64,000 nt of DNA from Pteria penguin (GCA_035048485.1 CM068590.1:5828093-5892092), one strand, 5' to 3'; counted from the stretch's first letter, positions 21,742 to 35,410 are shown. The notes: generated by a model not told the origin, from the sequence alone. A program made the numbers and translations.

Positions 21742-22082
21742 GCATGTTCACACTCAGTTTAAAGGTGTTTATTTCATCAAACACCTGTTTGACACAATTC
21801 TTTCCACGCTATGACGTCACATATGCCATGAATTAATTTATGACATGGCGATATTTCACTGCATAGACAGCAACTGTCTATTCTGTGTCATCAAATTTAG
21901 ATATAGAATATATGACGGAAATGACGGACCACTTATCGCAGAGATCGCCACATGTAGAACCTGCGCTTGTTTTTGTATATACGGTAGAGGATAGGTAGAG
22001 TATGAAATTGGTTCCTTTAGAAAGTGTGTCAAACATGAAACGTATATACAATGGATGCTCGTTCTCATATTTCGTGTTAGGG

Positions 22083-22258
22083 GCAGGCTTAGTGTAGTGG
22101 TCAAGCGCTTGGCTTGCGGCGCCGACGATCCGGGTTCGATTCCCGGGTTGCGCCACTATGTTTAAGGGGTTGGTAACCTCCTGCTTCCATGTCGCGATAT
22201 AATTGAAATATTGTTGAAAGCGACGTAAAACACCAATCAACCAATAAACCAACCAACC
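22083..22258 (+). repeat. Complete tRNA-headed SINE
   Basis: The head has A-box TAGTGTAGTGGTCAAGCG and B-box GGTTCGATTCCC. The body is GTTGGTAACCTCCTGCTTCC..CGCGATATAATTG..TTGTTGAAAGCGACGTAAAA, and the tail has a CAATCAACCAATAAACCAAC-type repeat. The head resembles a tRNA but continues straight into the SINE body, so it is not called a tRNA gene. Pieces of the body recur at 13840, 46545 and, inverted, at 54180. Confidence 0.8.
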
Positions 22259-22555
22259 TGTGTCAAATATAATACTGTTTTAATTGACAAGAAATAAATC
22301 ATTTTAATGTTTCAATATAATCATCATCAAGAACAATAAATGAGTTGCTATATTTGTAGTATTTCCCCAATATCAGTATCACGATTCATGTACTGTTAAA
22401 ACCCATTATCAATACTATCGGCATATAAGTGAATCGTTACACCAGGGTAACAACTGTAGTACTTAGCTATACATTATAAAGTCATGAAGTCATTTTATGA
22501 TTTTGTTCTATGATATGATCTCATCACTTCGTCAACTTAGCGGTGTTAACAAGAG

Positions 22556-23291
22556 TCATTTGATATCATTGGTTAGGACGTGCGCGTTTGGAACATCTTC
22601 GCTTTTTCCAGCAATAGAAATAGGTAAAGAGGGAGTATTTCCGATGGTCTTGACAATGTAATGAAGAAGCCTCTTTTGTTGTCCTTTCTGTAGAAAGCTA
22701 GAGCCGGTTACATATTTACACCATAGAAGCCTGGCTAGGAACAAAAGCATTTGTCTTTGTATACCACAGGTGTTGGGCACCAGTATATGGGGACCGCCGT
22801 CGTTTATGATGGAGGGCGACGTTTTTTCAACGTAAGATTTAATAGTACCGGCCATTGTGACGAATACTTGCTCCACGTTACAAGATGTTTTGGCGCTCGT
22901 CTCAAGCAAGGGTATGCCTAAATCGTCAGCAAAACTCTGAAAGTATAGTATATAGCCAAATACTTAAGCACACTGCACAAACATATAGCAGCTTACATTG
23001 TATGAAAAGTTAGATTTTATATCAAAGATATTTCATTTCGTTGATGCATGAACCATTTTTACATTTTATTACCACTTCGAGTTCTTGTGGCCACCATCCC
23101 CTTTCCCGGAAGCCTGGATCCGTCACTATAAACTTACCTTTGCTTTATGGTAGGGTACTGCTCGTTTGTGTTCTAAATCGGCCTTATTTCCAACCATCAC
23201 TGTACACCTGCTCGTTAGAGAATCGTTCTACGTCATCTAGCCACTTCTTCACATTATGAAATGATTCCTGTTCAACAGACAGTACATACAT
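22556..23291 (-). pseudogene. Rab1-like small GTPase fragment
   Basis: Two minus-strand exons match the C-terminal half of a Rab GTPase. Exon 23291-23138 encodes VEQESFHNVKKWLDDVERFS and, one base out of frame, TVMVGNKADLEHKRAVPYHKAK with the NKxD guanine-binding motif. Exon 22936-22556 encodes [16 protein letters not shown] (G5 motif) and [13 protein letters not shown]. Donor and acceptor are good. A one-base loss between the FSNEQ and TVMVGNK parts breaks the frame. The P-loop and DxxGQ exons are not found before 23751, and the C-terminus lacks prenylation cysteines. It is a 5'-truncated relic in the spacer between the two blocks. Confidence 0.8.
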
Positions 23292-23750
23292 CTGCTACTA
23301 TCGTATAAACCTTATATATGTTGTGTGTATGAGTTAACCTCGAGCCCAACATGATCTACGTTTGAAATAATGTGGAGTAAATTAAAGCATAATGCAAATA
23401 GAAGTTAAATATTATCATTTTATGAAAATGACGTAATTTGTTGAATCAAATAGATTAAAAGTCGACAAAACAGGTCACAAAAACTTGAGCAACGAATAAG
23501 CTAGTCAGTGAAAAAAAAAGTTTTAAAGTACATAGTGTAAACATATCATAGATTCTACACTTCCTTATAGTTATATCTTAACAATAAACTCTACGTGTTT
23601 AGAGAAATTAATGAAAACAGAATGATATAACTACACACTTTGTTGCATTTCATTTGGGACTTAGCAAGTCTGTGACGTCATAGACTATCAAGATTCATTG
23701 GCGTTTTTGTAATAAGCCGTCGTGATGGATTTGAATCTTCTCTCACTACG
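23292..23750. other. Spacer up to copy B, no gene seen
   Basis: A+T-rich. No Rab 5' exon, repeat unit or open frame is recognised. Homology with the window start begins at 23751. Confidence 0.55.
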
Positions 23751-24589
23751 GACAGAAATATCTATAAAAATAGCTGGGAAAGATTTCTTTTTCTCCCACT
23801 ATGGACCGACATATCTATAAAAATAGCTGGGAAAGATTTCCTTGTCTTTATGGGGTGGGGTAAGATAACAAATTCACGTGAGCATTTTCGAAACCGGAAA
23901 TAACGATTTATCTCTTTTGTTTTCGTCCTCCGATCCTTTCTGCCAGCAACTCCGCAAAAACTGCTACTCATTTGCATTCTTCTCAATCAAAAACTCCAGC
24001 AAATGTCGAAAAAATTACAGAACCTACCTCACCTGCCATCTATCCTCAATTTCCGAGCAGAATTTCTCCTGGAAAGCACATTAAAATAAACCAATTCACT
24101 CTATTTTTCACGGAGCGTCAATCCATGGAGGCACGTTTAATATTAATATGTCATTTTGTCCACATTCAAATCATAACACTAGCAATTGTTAAATGTTGTG
24201 TAGTCTTACACTTGCGCACATGTCTACAGACAATAGTACAGTACAGTGGGCTGTGACATCATGTGTGCGCGCTTGATGACATCAAATACGGAGTTGGAAA
24301 AGACAGGACATTTTAAATCAAATATATTGTGTAAAGTTTGATTATCTATTTATCATATTGATTTCATTCATATAATTGTCTAATTGTTCCATATATCTTT
24401 AAAACTTATTTCGCCTTATGGTCTATTTACAATGGCGGCACATGGAATGTGAGGCGGTGATGGAGTGAGTAAATCGGCTTCATTCATAATCACTCGATAT
24501 TTTCATCCGCTACTATAAAATTTACTACGAGTACGATGATGTAGACGTTGCAGGATTCGTAAACTAACGTGGGAGAAAAAGAATCAACC

Positions 24590-24690
24590 ACCACCACCAG
24601 TGATGGACAGAGATATCCTAACCCTCGTTGTGGAAGACCGAGATTTTTGACACTCGGGTTAGGATATCTCTGTCCATCACTGATGGTGGT
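24590..24690. repeat. Shortened hairpin (copy B)
   Basis: Counterpart of 840-979 with 38 bases of the left arm and loop removed. The deletion lies between two CCTC tetranucleotides of the copy-A sequence. About 35 bp of stem remain. Confidence 0.85.
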
Positions 24691-25177
24691 GATAGATTCT
24701 ATTATTTCCTGCCTTGCTGTATCCCACTAAAATACAACAAATCCTCACGTAATGTGACAACAACGAAAACGTACAACAAATAACGGTATGAAATATTCAG
24801 GTTTGGTACGTTTAACAAATATCCACATATAATACGATAAAAAGTTTAAATTCCACCAGCGCATAATTGCATTTCAGTTATCCAAAGTTACAATGCGATG
24901 GTGTGAATACCCCCCTATTCGGCTTCCATATCTTAATCATGTTAAATTTCTTGACACTTTACGCGTCTATTCCCATGATAAGAAATGTTCTTAATCAGGA
25001 ATTTATTAAAATCTTTTACATGTAAACCCGAAATAAACCTTTTAAAAATTATTGTCATGAAATGATAATCCTTGAGTTGAGTAAATAGTATTGTAAAATT
25101 GTTATTTATTTATCTGTTTCACCTTTATTTATTTTTTTATGTATATAGAGAATGTTAAGAATTTCAGACCCATTCAA

Positions 25178-25338
25178 GGGACCTACCAGAAGCAGTGACG
25201 GATGTTGTTCGTGCCATGTTGACCTTGACACAATATCTCGGTTTTTACTAAGTTCTTTGACGAGACAACGAGGAGTCACAAGTGGGACTCGATCCCAGGA
25301 CCTATCAGTCATAGACATATCACCAAGATGATTGAGAT
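25178..25338 (-). repeat. tRNA-headed SINE, reverse orientation (copy B)
   Basis: Same insertion as 1478-1640, with a handful of substitutions. Confidence 0.6.
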
Positions 25339-26590
25339 AGGAAAGGTGGACGTCTCTTATGTTTCTGTTTCAAATGTTTTGCAAAGATCATGCTGTCAAA
25401 TATTTCTATATCTCATAAATATACATCCCTTCTTTTCATTAAAAAAGCGCACTTCCTTTGTTTTGCGATTGTGGTTGGTATTCGTAACAAATTTTCTAGT
25501 ATTATTACTAGTCATAGCTTTTTTTCAATGTGCCATATGTGCCCAGTCTTACTGGAAATTTTTTTCAAATAACCCATCCCCTTTATTTCTCAGGGACGTT
25601 TTAAAATTATCAATAGCTGATTCTGGGGGAGGGGTGGGGAGGATTTATGAGCAAACCCCCTTTCTCTAATATTGACGAATCATGAGTGGAACAAGAAAAT
25701 GGAATAAAAGTAAAATTCCCCGAAAAAGGCATTGCCAGAAATATTACCCTTTTGCTAATTTACAAATTCGCCATATTGAATTCACAATAGCTAATGGCGT
25801 AAAACAGGATTATTAGTCCAGTCATATTAGTAAACAACATAGAACTAATTGCAACAGAAATCATTTTCACTCTATAATACAGTAATAATATTGCTATAGA
25901 GCATACAGAAAGTCCTCTGCAATCCATTTGAGGGAAAGTAGTTAAATCGATACCAGTATTACACGTAGTTCTTTTTTCGCCGCGGGGCCTCCATACCATA
26001 CATGCACCGGAAACAAAGAAAATATGCTGCTGACGCAGGTATGACGTAGCGATGGCATCCCTTTGCAAAATGTTATCAGCAAACGCAGCCTTATAGCGGA
26101 CGAATGTAGGTAAGGGCAAACCTAAGATGCTGATTTTTATCCATAATTAAATCATTGCAACATCAGAAATCTTAATTGTTTTAGTTAATTCTATGATTTG
26201 ACCAACATGCCCCTAGATGTTTTTGAGTACGTCATCGATTCTACATGTGCTTCGTTCCACGGATTCCTGTGCTTAATTCGCTTTTTTTAAATTACAGAGG
26301 TGCACATAATCTGTGTAATAACTCAAACTACAGTTCAGATTTGAGTTTTAAGTGTCAATAAGAGAAAAATTAGACATCTCTAATGGCATCGGTTTCAACC
26401 AAATTTTAAAGTATGGAACGCCGTTCTTACCAAAATTGTTCCTGTATTTATACTTCAAGCTATAATGCTAATTTCGTGAAAGCGGGTTTTACCGAATGAA
26501 CAGAATGTGATTTTATATGAACTTCGTCTTCTTCTTCTTCTTTTTCTTCTTCTTCTCAATTTTATATATAATTTTGTCATTTCTTTTTAG

Positions 26591-28370
26591 AAATAGAGAT
26601 GCAAAGTTGCCTACCTTGGGGCCAATGGTTGCTGTCAATGCCATGTTGTGAAGAGGTCAATAAATTCATGCAGTCTCTGACAGGAGTAGGGTACACTACA
26701 AACGAGCAACATAAAGAGGCATCGTCGGCACGACAGGATAGAGACAAACGTGATGTTGATCTGATATTGTCTTTTCTAACAGAGAGAAACCCTTTTTCAG
26801 ATTACCCTGCTCTTAGAAATATAGCAACAGGTATCGTTGCGGACACAAAGGTCAATGCATACGCTCCCAAAAGCGATTGGACATCATATCTTCCATGGAG
26901 AATAAGAATATTTTTAATATACTTTCAAACGTTCTAAGCAGGCCGTTACGATATCATCAGATCCCGGCGCAAAGACAAGGGAGAATGTTGTTGAAGTCGA
27001 TCCTCAGCTTTTGTTTCAACGAATTACTGCTGTGTTTATGGGTGGCCATGGTGACTATCCTGATCTTTTTAAATATGAGCTTGCAACTCATCCTCCCGCA
27101 CTGTTTGATACCAATGGTCTTCCTCGGCCAGCAAACACGTCCCAGCTTGCAGATACTCTATGGAAATTAGAAAATCCTGAACCTTCTGCTTCACCAAGCA
27201 CTGATGTGCAGTGCGTTCTGGATGGAGGATCCCTGCTGCATCATATTCCTTGGAAGAAAGATACCTCTCTTGCCAACATATTCCAAGAGTACCTGTCATT
27301 TGTGGATAGACATTACAAGTGTGGCAGACTGGGATATCGGCCCAGATAGCTCAGTTGGTAGAACATCCGTCTTGTTAGCGGAAGGTCCTGGGTTCGAGTC
27401 CCGGTCTGGCCAATGATTTTTCAATCTTCCTGCTACAAAAGAATGCAGTTACTGTATTTGATGGATACCCCAAAGATCCCTCCACAAAAGACGTAACCCA
27501 TTTAAGAAGATGCAAAGGCACTTTGACACCAGATGTGAAATTTGCTGAAGATATGCCCTGCAAACTAAGGAAAGATGTATTGTTAGCCAACCAAAGGAAC
27601 AAACAGGGTTTCATCAATCTTCTCTCCTCCAAATTTATTGCCGAAGTATTGTTTGTAAAACATGCGGCAGGCGATGCGGACCGCTTAATTGCATCGACGG
27701 CAGTAGAATATTCAGGAACGCAAATTGTCGTTGTAATTGGGGAAGACACAGACATTCTTGTTCTTTGATCTGCCCAGTCAACGTTGACAGGAAAAACATA
27801 TTCTTCATGTCCACATCACCAAACAACAGACGGATATGGGACATCACAAACATGAAGACAACGCTTGGACATGAAAAGTCGCAGATCCTCCCTGCAATAC
27901 ATGCTTTGACAGGCTGCGATACTACATCTCGCCTTTATGGTATTGGAAAAGGTCTTGCCCTACGGAATTTAAGCACAAACGAATGCAGAGGGAAATTACT
28001 AGTTTTTCTGAACCCGTCTTTGTCCAAAGCTGACATTGAAGCTGCAGGGGAAGCATTATTGGCACATATGTATGGAGGAGCCCCACATGAAGGATTAGAC
28101 CTGCTACGACTTCGATTGTACACTAACAAGGCCATCAGTAATATGCACTGTGTACAAATCAACTCTCTCCCCCCGACCTCAAGTTCTGCGGCTGTACACA
28201 GTCAACGCGTATATTTCCAATGCCAGGAATGGATTGGAACAACTGATGAGAGAAGCCCACAGGAATAGGGATGGCGACTATCTGATGACAAGTGCAGGCT
28301 CCCACCAGCTCCCGAACGTCTTCTGAAGATAATACATTGCAACTGTAAAACAGACTGCGACAGCAAATGA
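26591..28370 (+). pseudogene. PIN-like / CXC multicopy-family gene, decayed (copy B)
   Basis: Partner of 2884-4674. Here the middle part is open for longer (27011-27319: LFQRITAVFMGGHGDYPD.., VQCVLDGG, HHIPW), the codon that is TGA in copy A is TGG, and the THLRRC junction after the SINE is in frame. A one-base loss after DTDILVL at about 27766 breaks the acidic core in a place where copy A is intact. The frame also breaks near 26910-26940, and the terminal stop at 28266 is shared. Each copy therefore carries private lesions over shared ones. No function is expected. Confidence 0.75.
27320..27436 (+). repeat. tRNA-derived SINE in PIN-like pseudogene (copy B)
   Basis: Same insertion as 3624-3740. 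It is flanked by ACAAG (27315-27319) and ACAAAAG-type sequence at 27435-27441. Confidence 0.85.
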
Positions 28371-29559
28371 TGAACTTCTTGAAAGTATGGAATTGAATAT
28401 TCCATTGGTTGTGGAAAATTCAGAGCAGTCAGTTTTTTAATCCATCACACAGACTTGAAAGAACAGACCTAGATGATGGTGTAGAAGATGGCAATGATTG
28501 CTGATGTAAACAGACAATATCTTCTAAGTAGCTGAAGTTTACATGAGGACCACATGTCATAGTGAACGCACCTATATTGGTATCATTTTGTAAGTCACAG
28601 GTATGATGTTTATGTATAAATGAAATAATGACCGGAGAATTCTTTCTCACCCAACTGACTATCATTATGCGTATGTAACACACTCTAAGTTAATCTAATT
28701 ACCACTAGTAGTGTTATTCCATTACATATTAGTCCATACTTTTCCTATCGCAACTGTCATTTTGTATTTGAAGTTAATAATTGAAAGATGCAAGTAGATG
28801 TTTATGCAATTTGTTCAAAATACATGAGTTTTCGTGATTTTTCACTTATTTTGTATGTTTTGACCATATATGGATTTCTTCTTGAATGTGAACGAGAAAT
28901 ATATGCAGGGTTAAGAAACTTACAATAACACGCCTCATATCTAGAATTTCGAAAAGTATGAAGGGGATACGATACACTCACCTATTGACTACTGTTTAAT
29001 CAAAAGTCAACTAAAAGTATACTGAATCCTGGGTTCCCACAGAATATGAAAAATCGAATCGCAATTTACTATATCTTCAGTATATAAAACTTAGGGAAAA
29101 AGCACAAAATGCAGTGAAAGGCCTGTTTCGAGCGGTCAAAGCAAGGCTTCTGCTATACATATCGGAAATATATATTTCATAAATGACCCGTATTGAAAAA
29201 GTCGAAACTTTGAGTCATTTTCTGAAGGTTCCTGGCTTTTTTTTTTTTTAAATATCTAATTTACCCAAATGTCGTTTCCCTAAATTCTGAAAATTTTGAT
29301 TCAAAGTTCAGGATTTATGGCTATGACTTGCGATATAAATAGACACTAGTTTCTGAGTCAATTTGTTCTAGCTGTAGTTCGTACCAAACTCAGACATGCA
29401 CAGACGAGTTTGCCCACATTTTTTATTACTTGCAAAGTCTGACATTAAGGCGACGGCAGTTTCTTGTATACATGATGTCGTCGTCATATGGGCAATGATG
29501 TCATTAAATCGTCATGAATGTTGATTATGACGTAATAGCTCATGAATAATAATATCGAA
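28371..29559. other. Non-coding 3' flank (copy B), no gene seen
   Basis: Counterpart of 4675-5869; only small indels (single AAGTTAATAATTGAAAG unit, longer T-run at 29236-29250). Confidence 0.6.
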
Positions 29560-30262
29560 CAGGGGTGCGTTCCATTATGCGGAATGTTCCGGAACGATCC
29601 CGTTCTTATAATGGAACGCTCACGGTTCCGCTTTCATTCCGGATGTTAGTGACTAGCGTAAACAAATATGGCGTCATCGTCTGCTAAGTTTTTTTTTTTT
29701 TGATACTTTTGTTGAAGATATTGATTATATTTCGTTTCTTAGATTAAATGAAGATTCTGATTTCAATATTTTATCCTTATTTGACCGTCGTAGAAGGGTT
29801 TCAGTTTTGGATTATTCTGAGTTTGTTGTACCTAGGTACAGTTTTGATGAGTTTAAAAGTCACTTTCGTTTATCGCCATCCTGTTTTGAAGATTTTTTTA
29901 AGTTATATTATGTTTGTTTCCCCTCTGACGCCAGTGATTGAGAGAGGTAGGGAGAGTATATCTCCTTGCAAACAATTATTAGTATCATTGTGGTACATCG
30001 CCACACCTGAATGCTTGAGACCTATCAGCGATCGTTTCAATATAACTAAATCCAGCGTTTTTCGTATCGTGAGGAGACTGTTTGAGGTCTCCTCATGTAT
30101 TAAGAATGACATGATAAAATGGCCATATGGTGAGCACAATACAAAGTTACAGTGAGGTTTGAATTTCAAGATCCTCCCACCTTTCCTTGTTTAAACTGAG
30201 GCAGTGATGACCAAAACTTAATAAAATCATGTTGACTGTTGTACTTTAATTACTAATAATGC

Positions 30263-30754
30263 TATGGTGGCACATTTCTGTCACCTACATGCCACTTATT
30301 TTTCTATTGATTATGTTGACATGCAATTAAGATATTTATGTCAACATGTAAGATAAAAATAAGAAAATAAAAGCAATAAATAAAGTTTGTTTTCTGCCCA
30401 CATATGACATAGATCCCCTATCCGATCTAATTGTCAACATTGAACTTATTTATGTCAACATGCAACTTATATTTGTCAACATGCAAATAATTTATGTCAA
30501 CATGCAAGTTATGAGTTGAATGTTGACATAATTATCTTGCATGTTAACATATATTATGATAAGTTGCATGTTGCCATAATGTCGCATATGGACACATTTA
30601 AAACACCTTAATTACCTTTACTTTATCATGCATCTTGACAATTATATTGCATGTTGACATATTTATCTTGCATGTTGACACAAGTATCAAGGGCATGTCA
30701 ACATAATCGGTAGAAAAATAACTCGTCTGTAGATGGGAGAAATATGCCACCATA
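30263..30754. mobile_element. MITE with palindromic GTCAACATGCAA array (copy B)
   Basis: Counterpart of 6565-7056 with the same TATGGTGGCA ends and only scattered substitutions. Confidence 0.8.
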
Positions 30755-31317
30755 AATACGTATGTGGCACACTGGGATATCAGCCCAGATAGCTAAGTCG
30801 GTAAAGCACCTGTCCTGAAAGAGGAGGTCCTGGGTTCGAGTCAACAATTTTTCTGCCTGCCTCGCTGTTAAAATTGGAGATTCCACTGAATCTCATGAGT
30901 TGGCAGGGTTTGTCGCTGTGGGAGGAGGACTTAAATTGGTTGTGAGGTTTCAGGGAAACCTCAAATTGGCAGGGGAGGTATGTGGCAGACTGGGATATCT
31001 TCTTAATCTTCCATTACGAAGTGTACTCATAAATGAGTGTCATACATCATGTGGCATCTGATGGACAGGAAGATGTTGAGGGAACAGATGGTCAGGATGA
31101 TGTTTATATTGGGTGGCCAGGGTCCGTCCATGATGCACGTATATTCAGAAATTCACCTCTTAACGTGAAATTAGATGAATTATCTCATGAGTTTCATCTA
31201 TTAGGGGATGGAGCCTACCCACTATCAAGGTAATGAAGCCAACATTGCTTTTCATTTGTTTTCTTGCAGATACAAATGTATATGCAAGTCATTTGAATTT
31301 GATAAATTCAAAACATT

Positions 31318-31843
31318 AACAAGAGGCCCAAATGGGCCTATATCGCTCACCTGAGCACAAATTGCTTATTTACAAGCAAATGTTAGCTCATTTCAGTAGG
31401 AAATTGTGTGTATTATAAGATACTTTCTATACAGTTTGGTGATAAATGTGCAGTTGTGATGTAGAAGCAGAAAATGTGTCAACCAATCAGGGCGCATGTC
31501 GGCCATCTTGGATTAGGGTTTGGCTCGGAAAAATACAAACTTGCTACAGGACCTAGAGTACTTACTTCCTATGAAGTTTGGTGAAATTCTGTGCAGCGGT
31601 TCTGGAGAAGAAGTCGAAAATGTTTCAACCAATCAGAGCCAATGGCGGCCATCTTGGATTCCGGATCGGCATAAAAAACACAAACTTGGTAGAGGATCTT
31701 GGGTACTTACTTCCTATGAAGTTTAGTGCAATTCTGTGTAGCGGTTCTGGAGAAGAAGTCGAAAATATAGAAAAGTTAACGACGGACGACGGACGCCGCA
31801 CTATGACAATAGCTCACTTGAGCTACGCTCAGGTGAGCTAAAA
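31318..31843. repeat. GCTCACCTGAGC-ended repeat (copy B)
   Basis: Counterpart of 7621-8146. The right end here reads CACTTGAGCTACGCTCAGGTGAGC, so the terminal inverted repeat is better preserved. Confidence 0.75.
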
Positions 31844-33859
31844 ACTGAATAACATAAACAGAGCAGGCTTTTCTACTCGACCTTGTTAACTAGAGTTGTC
31901 GAAAGACAACATAGCTCACCTATACATGTTTTTTCTTTTAGAAGTAAAATGATTAAAATTTCCCTAGTCAAACGTCACAAAATAAAGGTCTTATCAAAAG
32001 GTATCCATGTGTGAAATATCTAAGCTCTATTTCAAAAGTTATAGCACAGGTTTAAGGTTTTGAAAAGTAGGTCAAATTCCAATGTCAAGGTTACTTGGTC
32101 AAAAGTCATGGTCCCAAAGGTCATGTCATGAGGTATCTGCATATGGAATATGAAAGCCATACACCTCACCGTTCAAAAGACTTAGCCCAGGTTTAAGTTT
32201 TTTAAAAGTAGGTCAAAGTCCAAGGAAAAAGTATGAGACATATTCTTGTTTGGTTACAAGTTTCAGTGATTACTATTCACAACATTATAATTAATTCATG
32301 TAAATCAACCTTGACAAATCATAAGACTGACATTTAACCTTGGATACAGTTGAAAAAAATACAAATTTTGAGACACTCATTATATGTAAATTTCAGAGCA
32401 CTCCCAACTCCGTATCGTGATTTTGGAAATCTTTCGGAATCAGAAAAACAGTACAATTATAAACATGCAAGAACGAGAAATGCCATTGAGAGAGCTTTTG
32501 GAATTCTTAAAGGTATAATATTTGCAAAACTTTAAATGAATATGTTTACCTAAAATAATGATACATTTTAACCTAATTTGAGTAAAGATATCACCTATCA
32601 TACAGACATATACAATCCAAAAGTCATTATTAGAATGCAAACAATGCCTATTTTAATAGGAAAGTGGAGGAGATTAAGACATATAGAGATGTTGAAGATA
32701 GAGGACATTGTTAAGTGTATACTCTCAGCATGTGTATTACATAATTTTGCAATGGCATCTGATGGCCAGGATGATGTTGAGGGAACAGATGATCAGGATG
32801 ATGGCAATGATTTGAATGAAGGAGCCCAGGAGAGTGCTAATGCATCAAATGTTGCTATTCAAAAGAGAAATTTGATAAAAAATATAATGCAGTAATGAAA
32901 GTAAAGATATAGCCAAGGTTAAAGTATTGGTTTAAGTTTTTTAAAAGTTGGTCAAACTCCAAGATCAAGGTCAATGGTCTATGGACTGCAACAATGATGA
33001 GGCAAAAATAAAATATAGTTGTGTTTCCCATCATCCGACCTACCTTGTTCAAAACTCTCCGACCCTAACTTGTTTTTTCTATTTTCCAGTGTATTTATAA
33101 GTGACCTTACATCGCAAGTTCAATAAATCTAGATCTTCTCAGAGACTCAATATGATGGCTACTCATTGAACTCTAGAGATAGTAGACAGACGATTTCGGT
33201 CAAGATCCTATTAAAAACTACATTCGAATACTAGTATCTTCTTTTATGTAAAGCTAGAACAAAAATTTTAAAAAGAAAATTAAGAATTAAAAATAAAAAA
33301 ATATATCCCTACCTACCTACCCTATTCTTTTAAAGCATGTTATGGGAAACACACATATTTTTTTATTTGGCCTGACATCAATGACACCTAGGGCATGACA
33401 TTAGTTCTCCAGACTTTTGTCCTGGTGAGCTAATAAGTACAATTGATCAATTTCATTTTTTTGACAATTCCCTCTCATACAAAGACAAAAATCGCTCCAT
33501 CAACTCAGACTTTCTCTCGTGTTGCTCACTCAACATTCGTTCCAATCTCTCTCTTTCCTCTCCTTTCTCGCCTCTCTCAAAAAGTCTATCACACTCTCAC
33601 TTTTACTTTTTTTGATTGTTTTGCTTTTACTAGGCCCCTCACTATTGAACTCCTCTTCCTCCTCCGCTCCACATGCTATTGTGTAAACTGGCTGTATAGT
33701 GGGGTTACCACCATAGGCATCCCTCATTTCCTCATGACACGGAAATGACTTCCTGTCATTTCCACTTTTCTTATTATGTTGCTCTACCTTGTAAGATAAT
33801 TATAATTAATATTAAAGGTTTATTACTTCAAAGGAAATGAATGACATATGAAGAAGAGT

Positions 33860-34156
33860 TTAAGTCCTGTAATCGTAATTGAAAGGTAGATACACGTATA
33901 AAACTTTTCTTGAACTATGACACCTACAAAGCATACTTAATGAACAGGGCAATTGATCCAAGTCACAATAGAATTGGACTTGTGAAATGACCCTTGAGAG
34001 TTGCTTTATTTCCAAGGCCGGGTATGCATTCCTTAGAATGCTGTCAAGATGAGATGGTGTGACTGTAACCAACCTGGCTTCGTGGGTTTTGTCCAGGTAC
34101 TCTGGGTTATCCCCCACAAAGGACATCCTCAGGTCAACTTCTGGACCAAGGAGCAA
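33860..34156 (-). CDS. Hypothetical 98-codon exon (copy B)
   Basis: Counterpart of 10143-10439, still open at the same length. The differences seen in translation are Met to Leu, Tyr to Cys and Asn to Asp. No recognised family. Confidence 0.45.
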   Translation of the reverse strand: MLLGPEVDLRMSFVGDNPEYLDKTHEARLVTVTPSHLDSILRNAYPALEIKQLSRVISQVQFYCDLDQLPCSLSMLCRCHSSRKVLYVYLPFNYDYRT

Positions 34157-34556
34157 GATTTATAAAAGTTGTTAGCTTGTTTCTTGATAGTTGTAAAATC
34201 AATAAATTTAATAAGAATGCTGCCATTCCTTTACTATTAAAATTCATCAAGCAATTTGGCACACAAAAACATCATGTTTGATATCAACAACATACTTTGA
34301 TTTTAAATAATTAAATACCTCCTTGTACTTTGCTTCCAGCTTCATCCATTTATTTTTTATCTGCTCCCAATCTACATTTGTGCCCAAATCCCTGTTGAAT
34401 TTCGATGTAATTCCCTGCCAAATGCTTTTTTTGTTTTCCCTCCCCTCATTGAATTTAGAATTCGCATCGCCTCTTAAAGAAATCAATTTCCTTGTGGCCT
34501 CCTCATTCCAAATGAATTTGTCTGAAATAAATTAATAATCAACGAATTAATACAAA

Positions 34557-34810
34557 CAAGTGTTTGATCGTGAGCGATACAAGTCCCCTACCGGCAGCAA
34601 ATTTGACCTTGACCTTGATTCAAAGTCATGATACACCCGTGGGTCCCAAGGAACATTTCTGTGAAATATTGATATCCATCCACACGGGGAGGAGATATGC
34701 AACGGACAAGGTTTTGACCATTGTGTCTATTGTAACCTAAACTTTGACAGACAGACACAGACAGGGTGGAAACTGTAAGTCCCCTTTAGCTTTGGAGGTA
34801 GGGGACTAAT
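34557..34810. repeat. AAGTCCCCTACC-family repeat (copy B)
   Basis: Counterpart of 10841-11094. Confidence 0.6.
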
Positions 34811-35129
34811 AATTAAATGAATTTATATCAATTTGTTTGTATGCTATATATACATATATGAATTTACATGTATAATGAAACTGTTTTAAAAGAAAAGACA
34901 ATGATTTGATAACTAACCAGTAGATGCAGATGGTTTCATGTTGTCACCTAATGGGCCTGGTTGCTCTGGATCTAAAGTATCATTTCAATTTATTAAATCA
35001 TATAATCTCATCATATTAATGATTAATTATCTGCAACAGTTTTAACAAATTCAAGAAATTACCATCTCGCAAAATTAAATATCAAGCCATAAATGCTGTA
35101 TTTCATATAAAACAACCCTTAGACAAAAT

Positions 35130-35410
35130 AACTGCATTATTTGCATTGAATCTACATTGAAATGCCATTGATTCTACAATTTCCATTGATTAAGCATTAC
35201 TTTCACAGTTCTTTCTTCTGGGATCTTGTAAAGCAGTTATTTTCGAACCATTGAATTGACAGTTTTCTATAAACTGTACTTTCAATGGCCTAAAATCTGC
35301 ATTGAACCCCCAGTTTTTATAATAACTACAAATTCAATGCTAAAATTCACCAGTTATATTGCATTTATTTTCAGAACCAGTTTTTCCAATTCAATGCTAC
35401 CATTATAAGT
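35130..35410. repeat. Left subterminal repeat array of CACTA-like element
   Basis: At least eight CATTGAA/TTCAATG/CCATTGA motifs and repeated CAGTTTT/ACTGTA in both orientations. Likely transposase-binding region by analogy with other CACTA elements. Confidence 0.6.

Larger units (their letters stand above)
1..21997. repeat. Duplicated block, copy A
   Basis: This stretch matches 23751-52366 in order and orientation (base 1 aligns with base 23751). In stretches compared by eye the copies differ at about one to three positions per hundred, plus small indels. Large differences are a 6-kb ISL2EU insertion here, an 8.9-kb CACTA-like insertion in the other copy and a 3.6-kb TRIM segment missing here (junction near 21237). 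The left limit lies outside the window. The right limit is near 21997, where the copies diverge after a shared GAGGATAGGTAGA. It may be a segmental duplication or an uncollapsed second haplotype. Confidence 0.9.
29668..32893 (+). pseudogene. Harbinger DDE transposase remnant (copy B)
   Basis: Counterpart of 5972-9189. Exon 1 (29668-30129) has two extra T residues in T-runs (29688-29701 and about 29893-29899), each shifting the frame. The DDE piece (to 31229, [10 protein letters not shown]), the Glu exon (32397-32512, NAIERAFGILKG) and the last exon (from 32660) are present; an A-run contraction near 32880 changes the tail. The same first-Asp segment is missing as in copy A. Its tail keeps the full [13 protein letters not shown] module at 32760-32805 that copy A has shortened. 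Confidence 0.85.
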
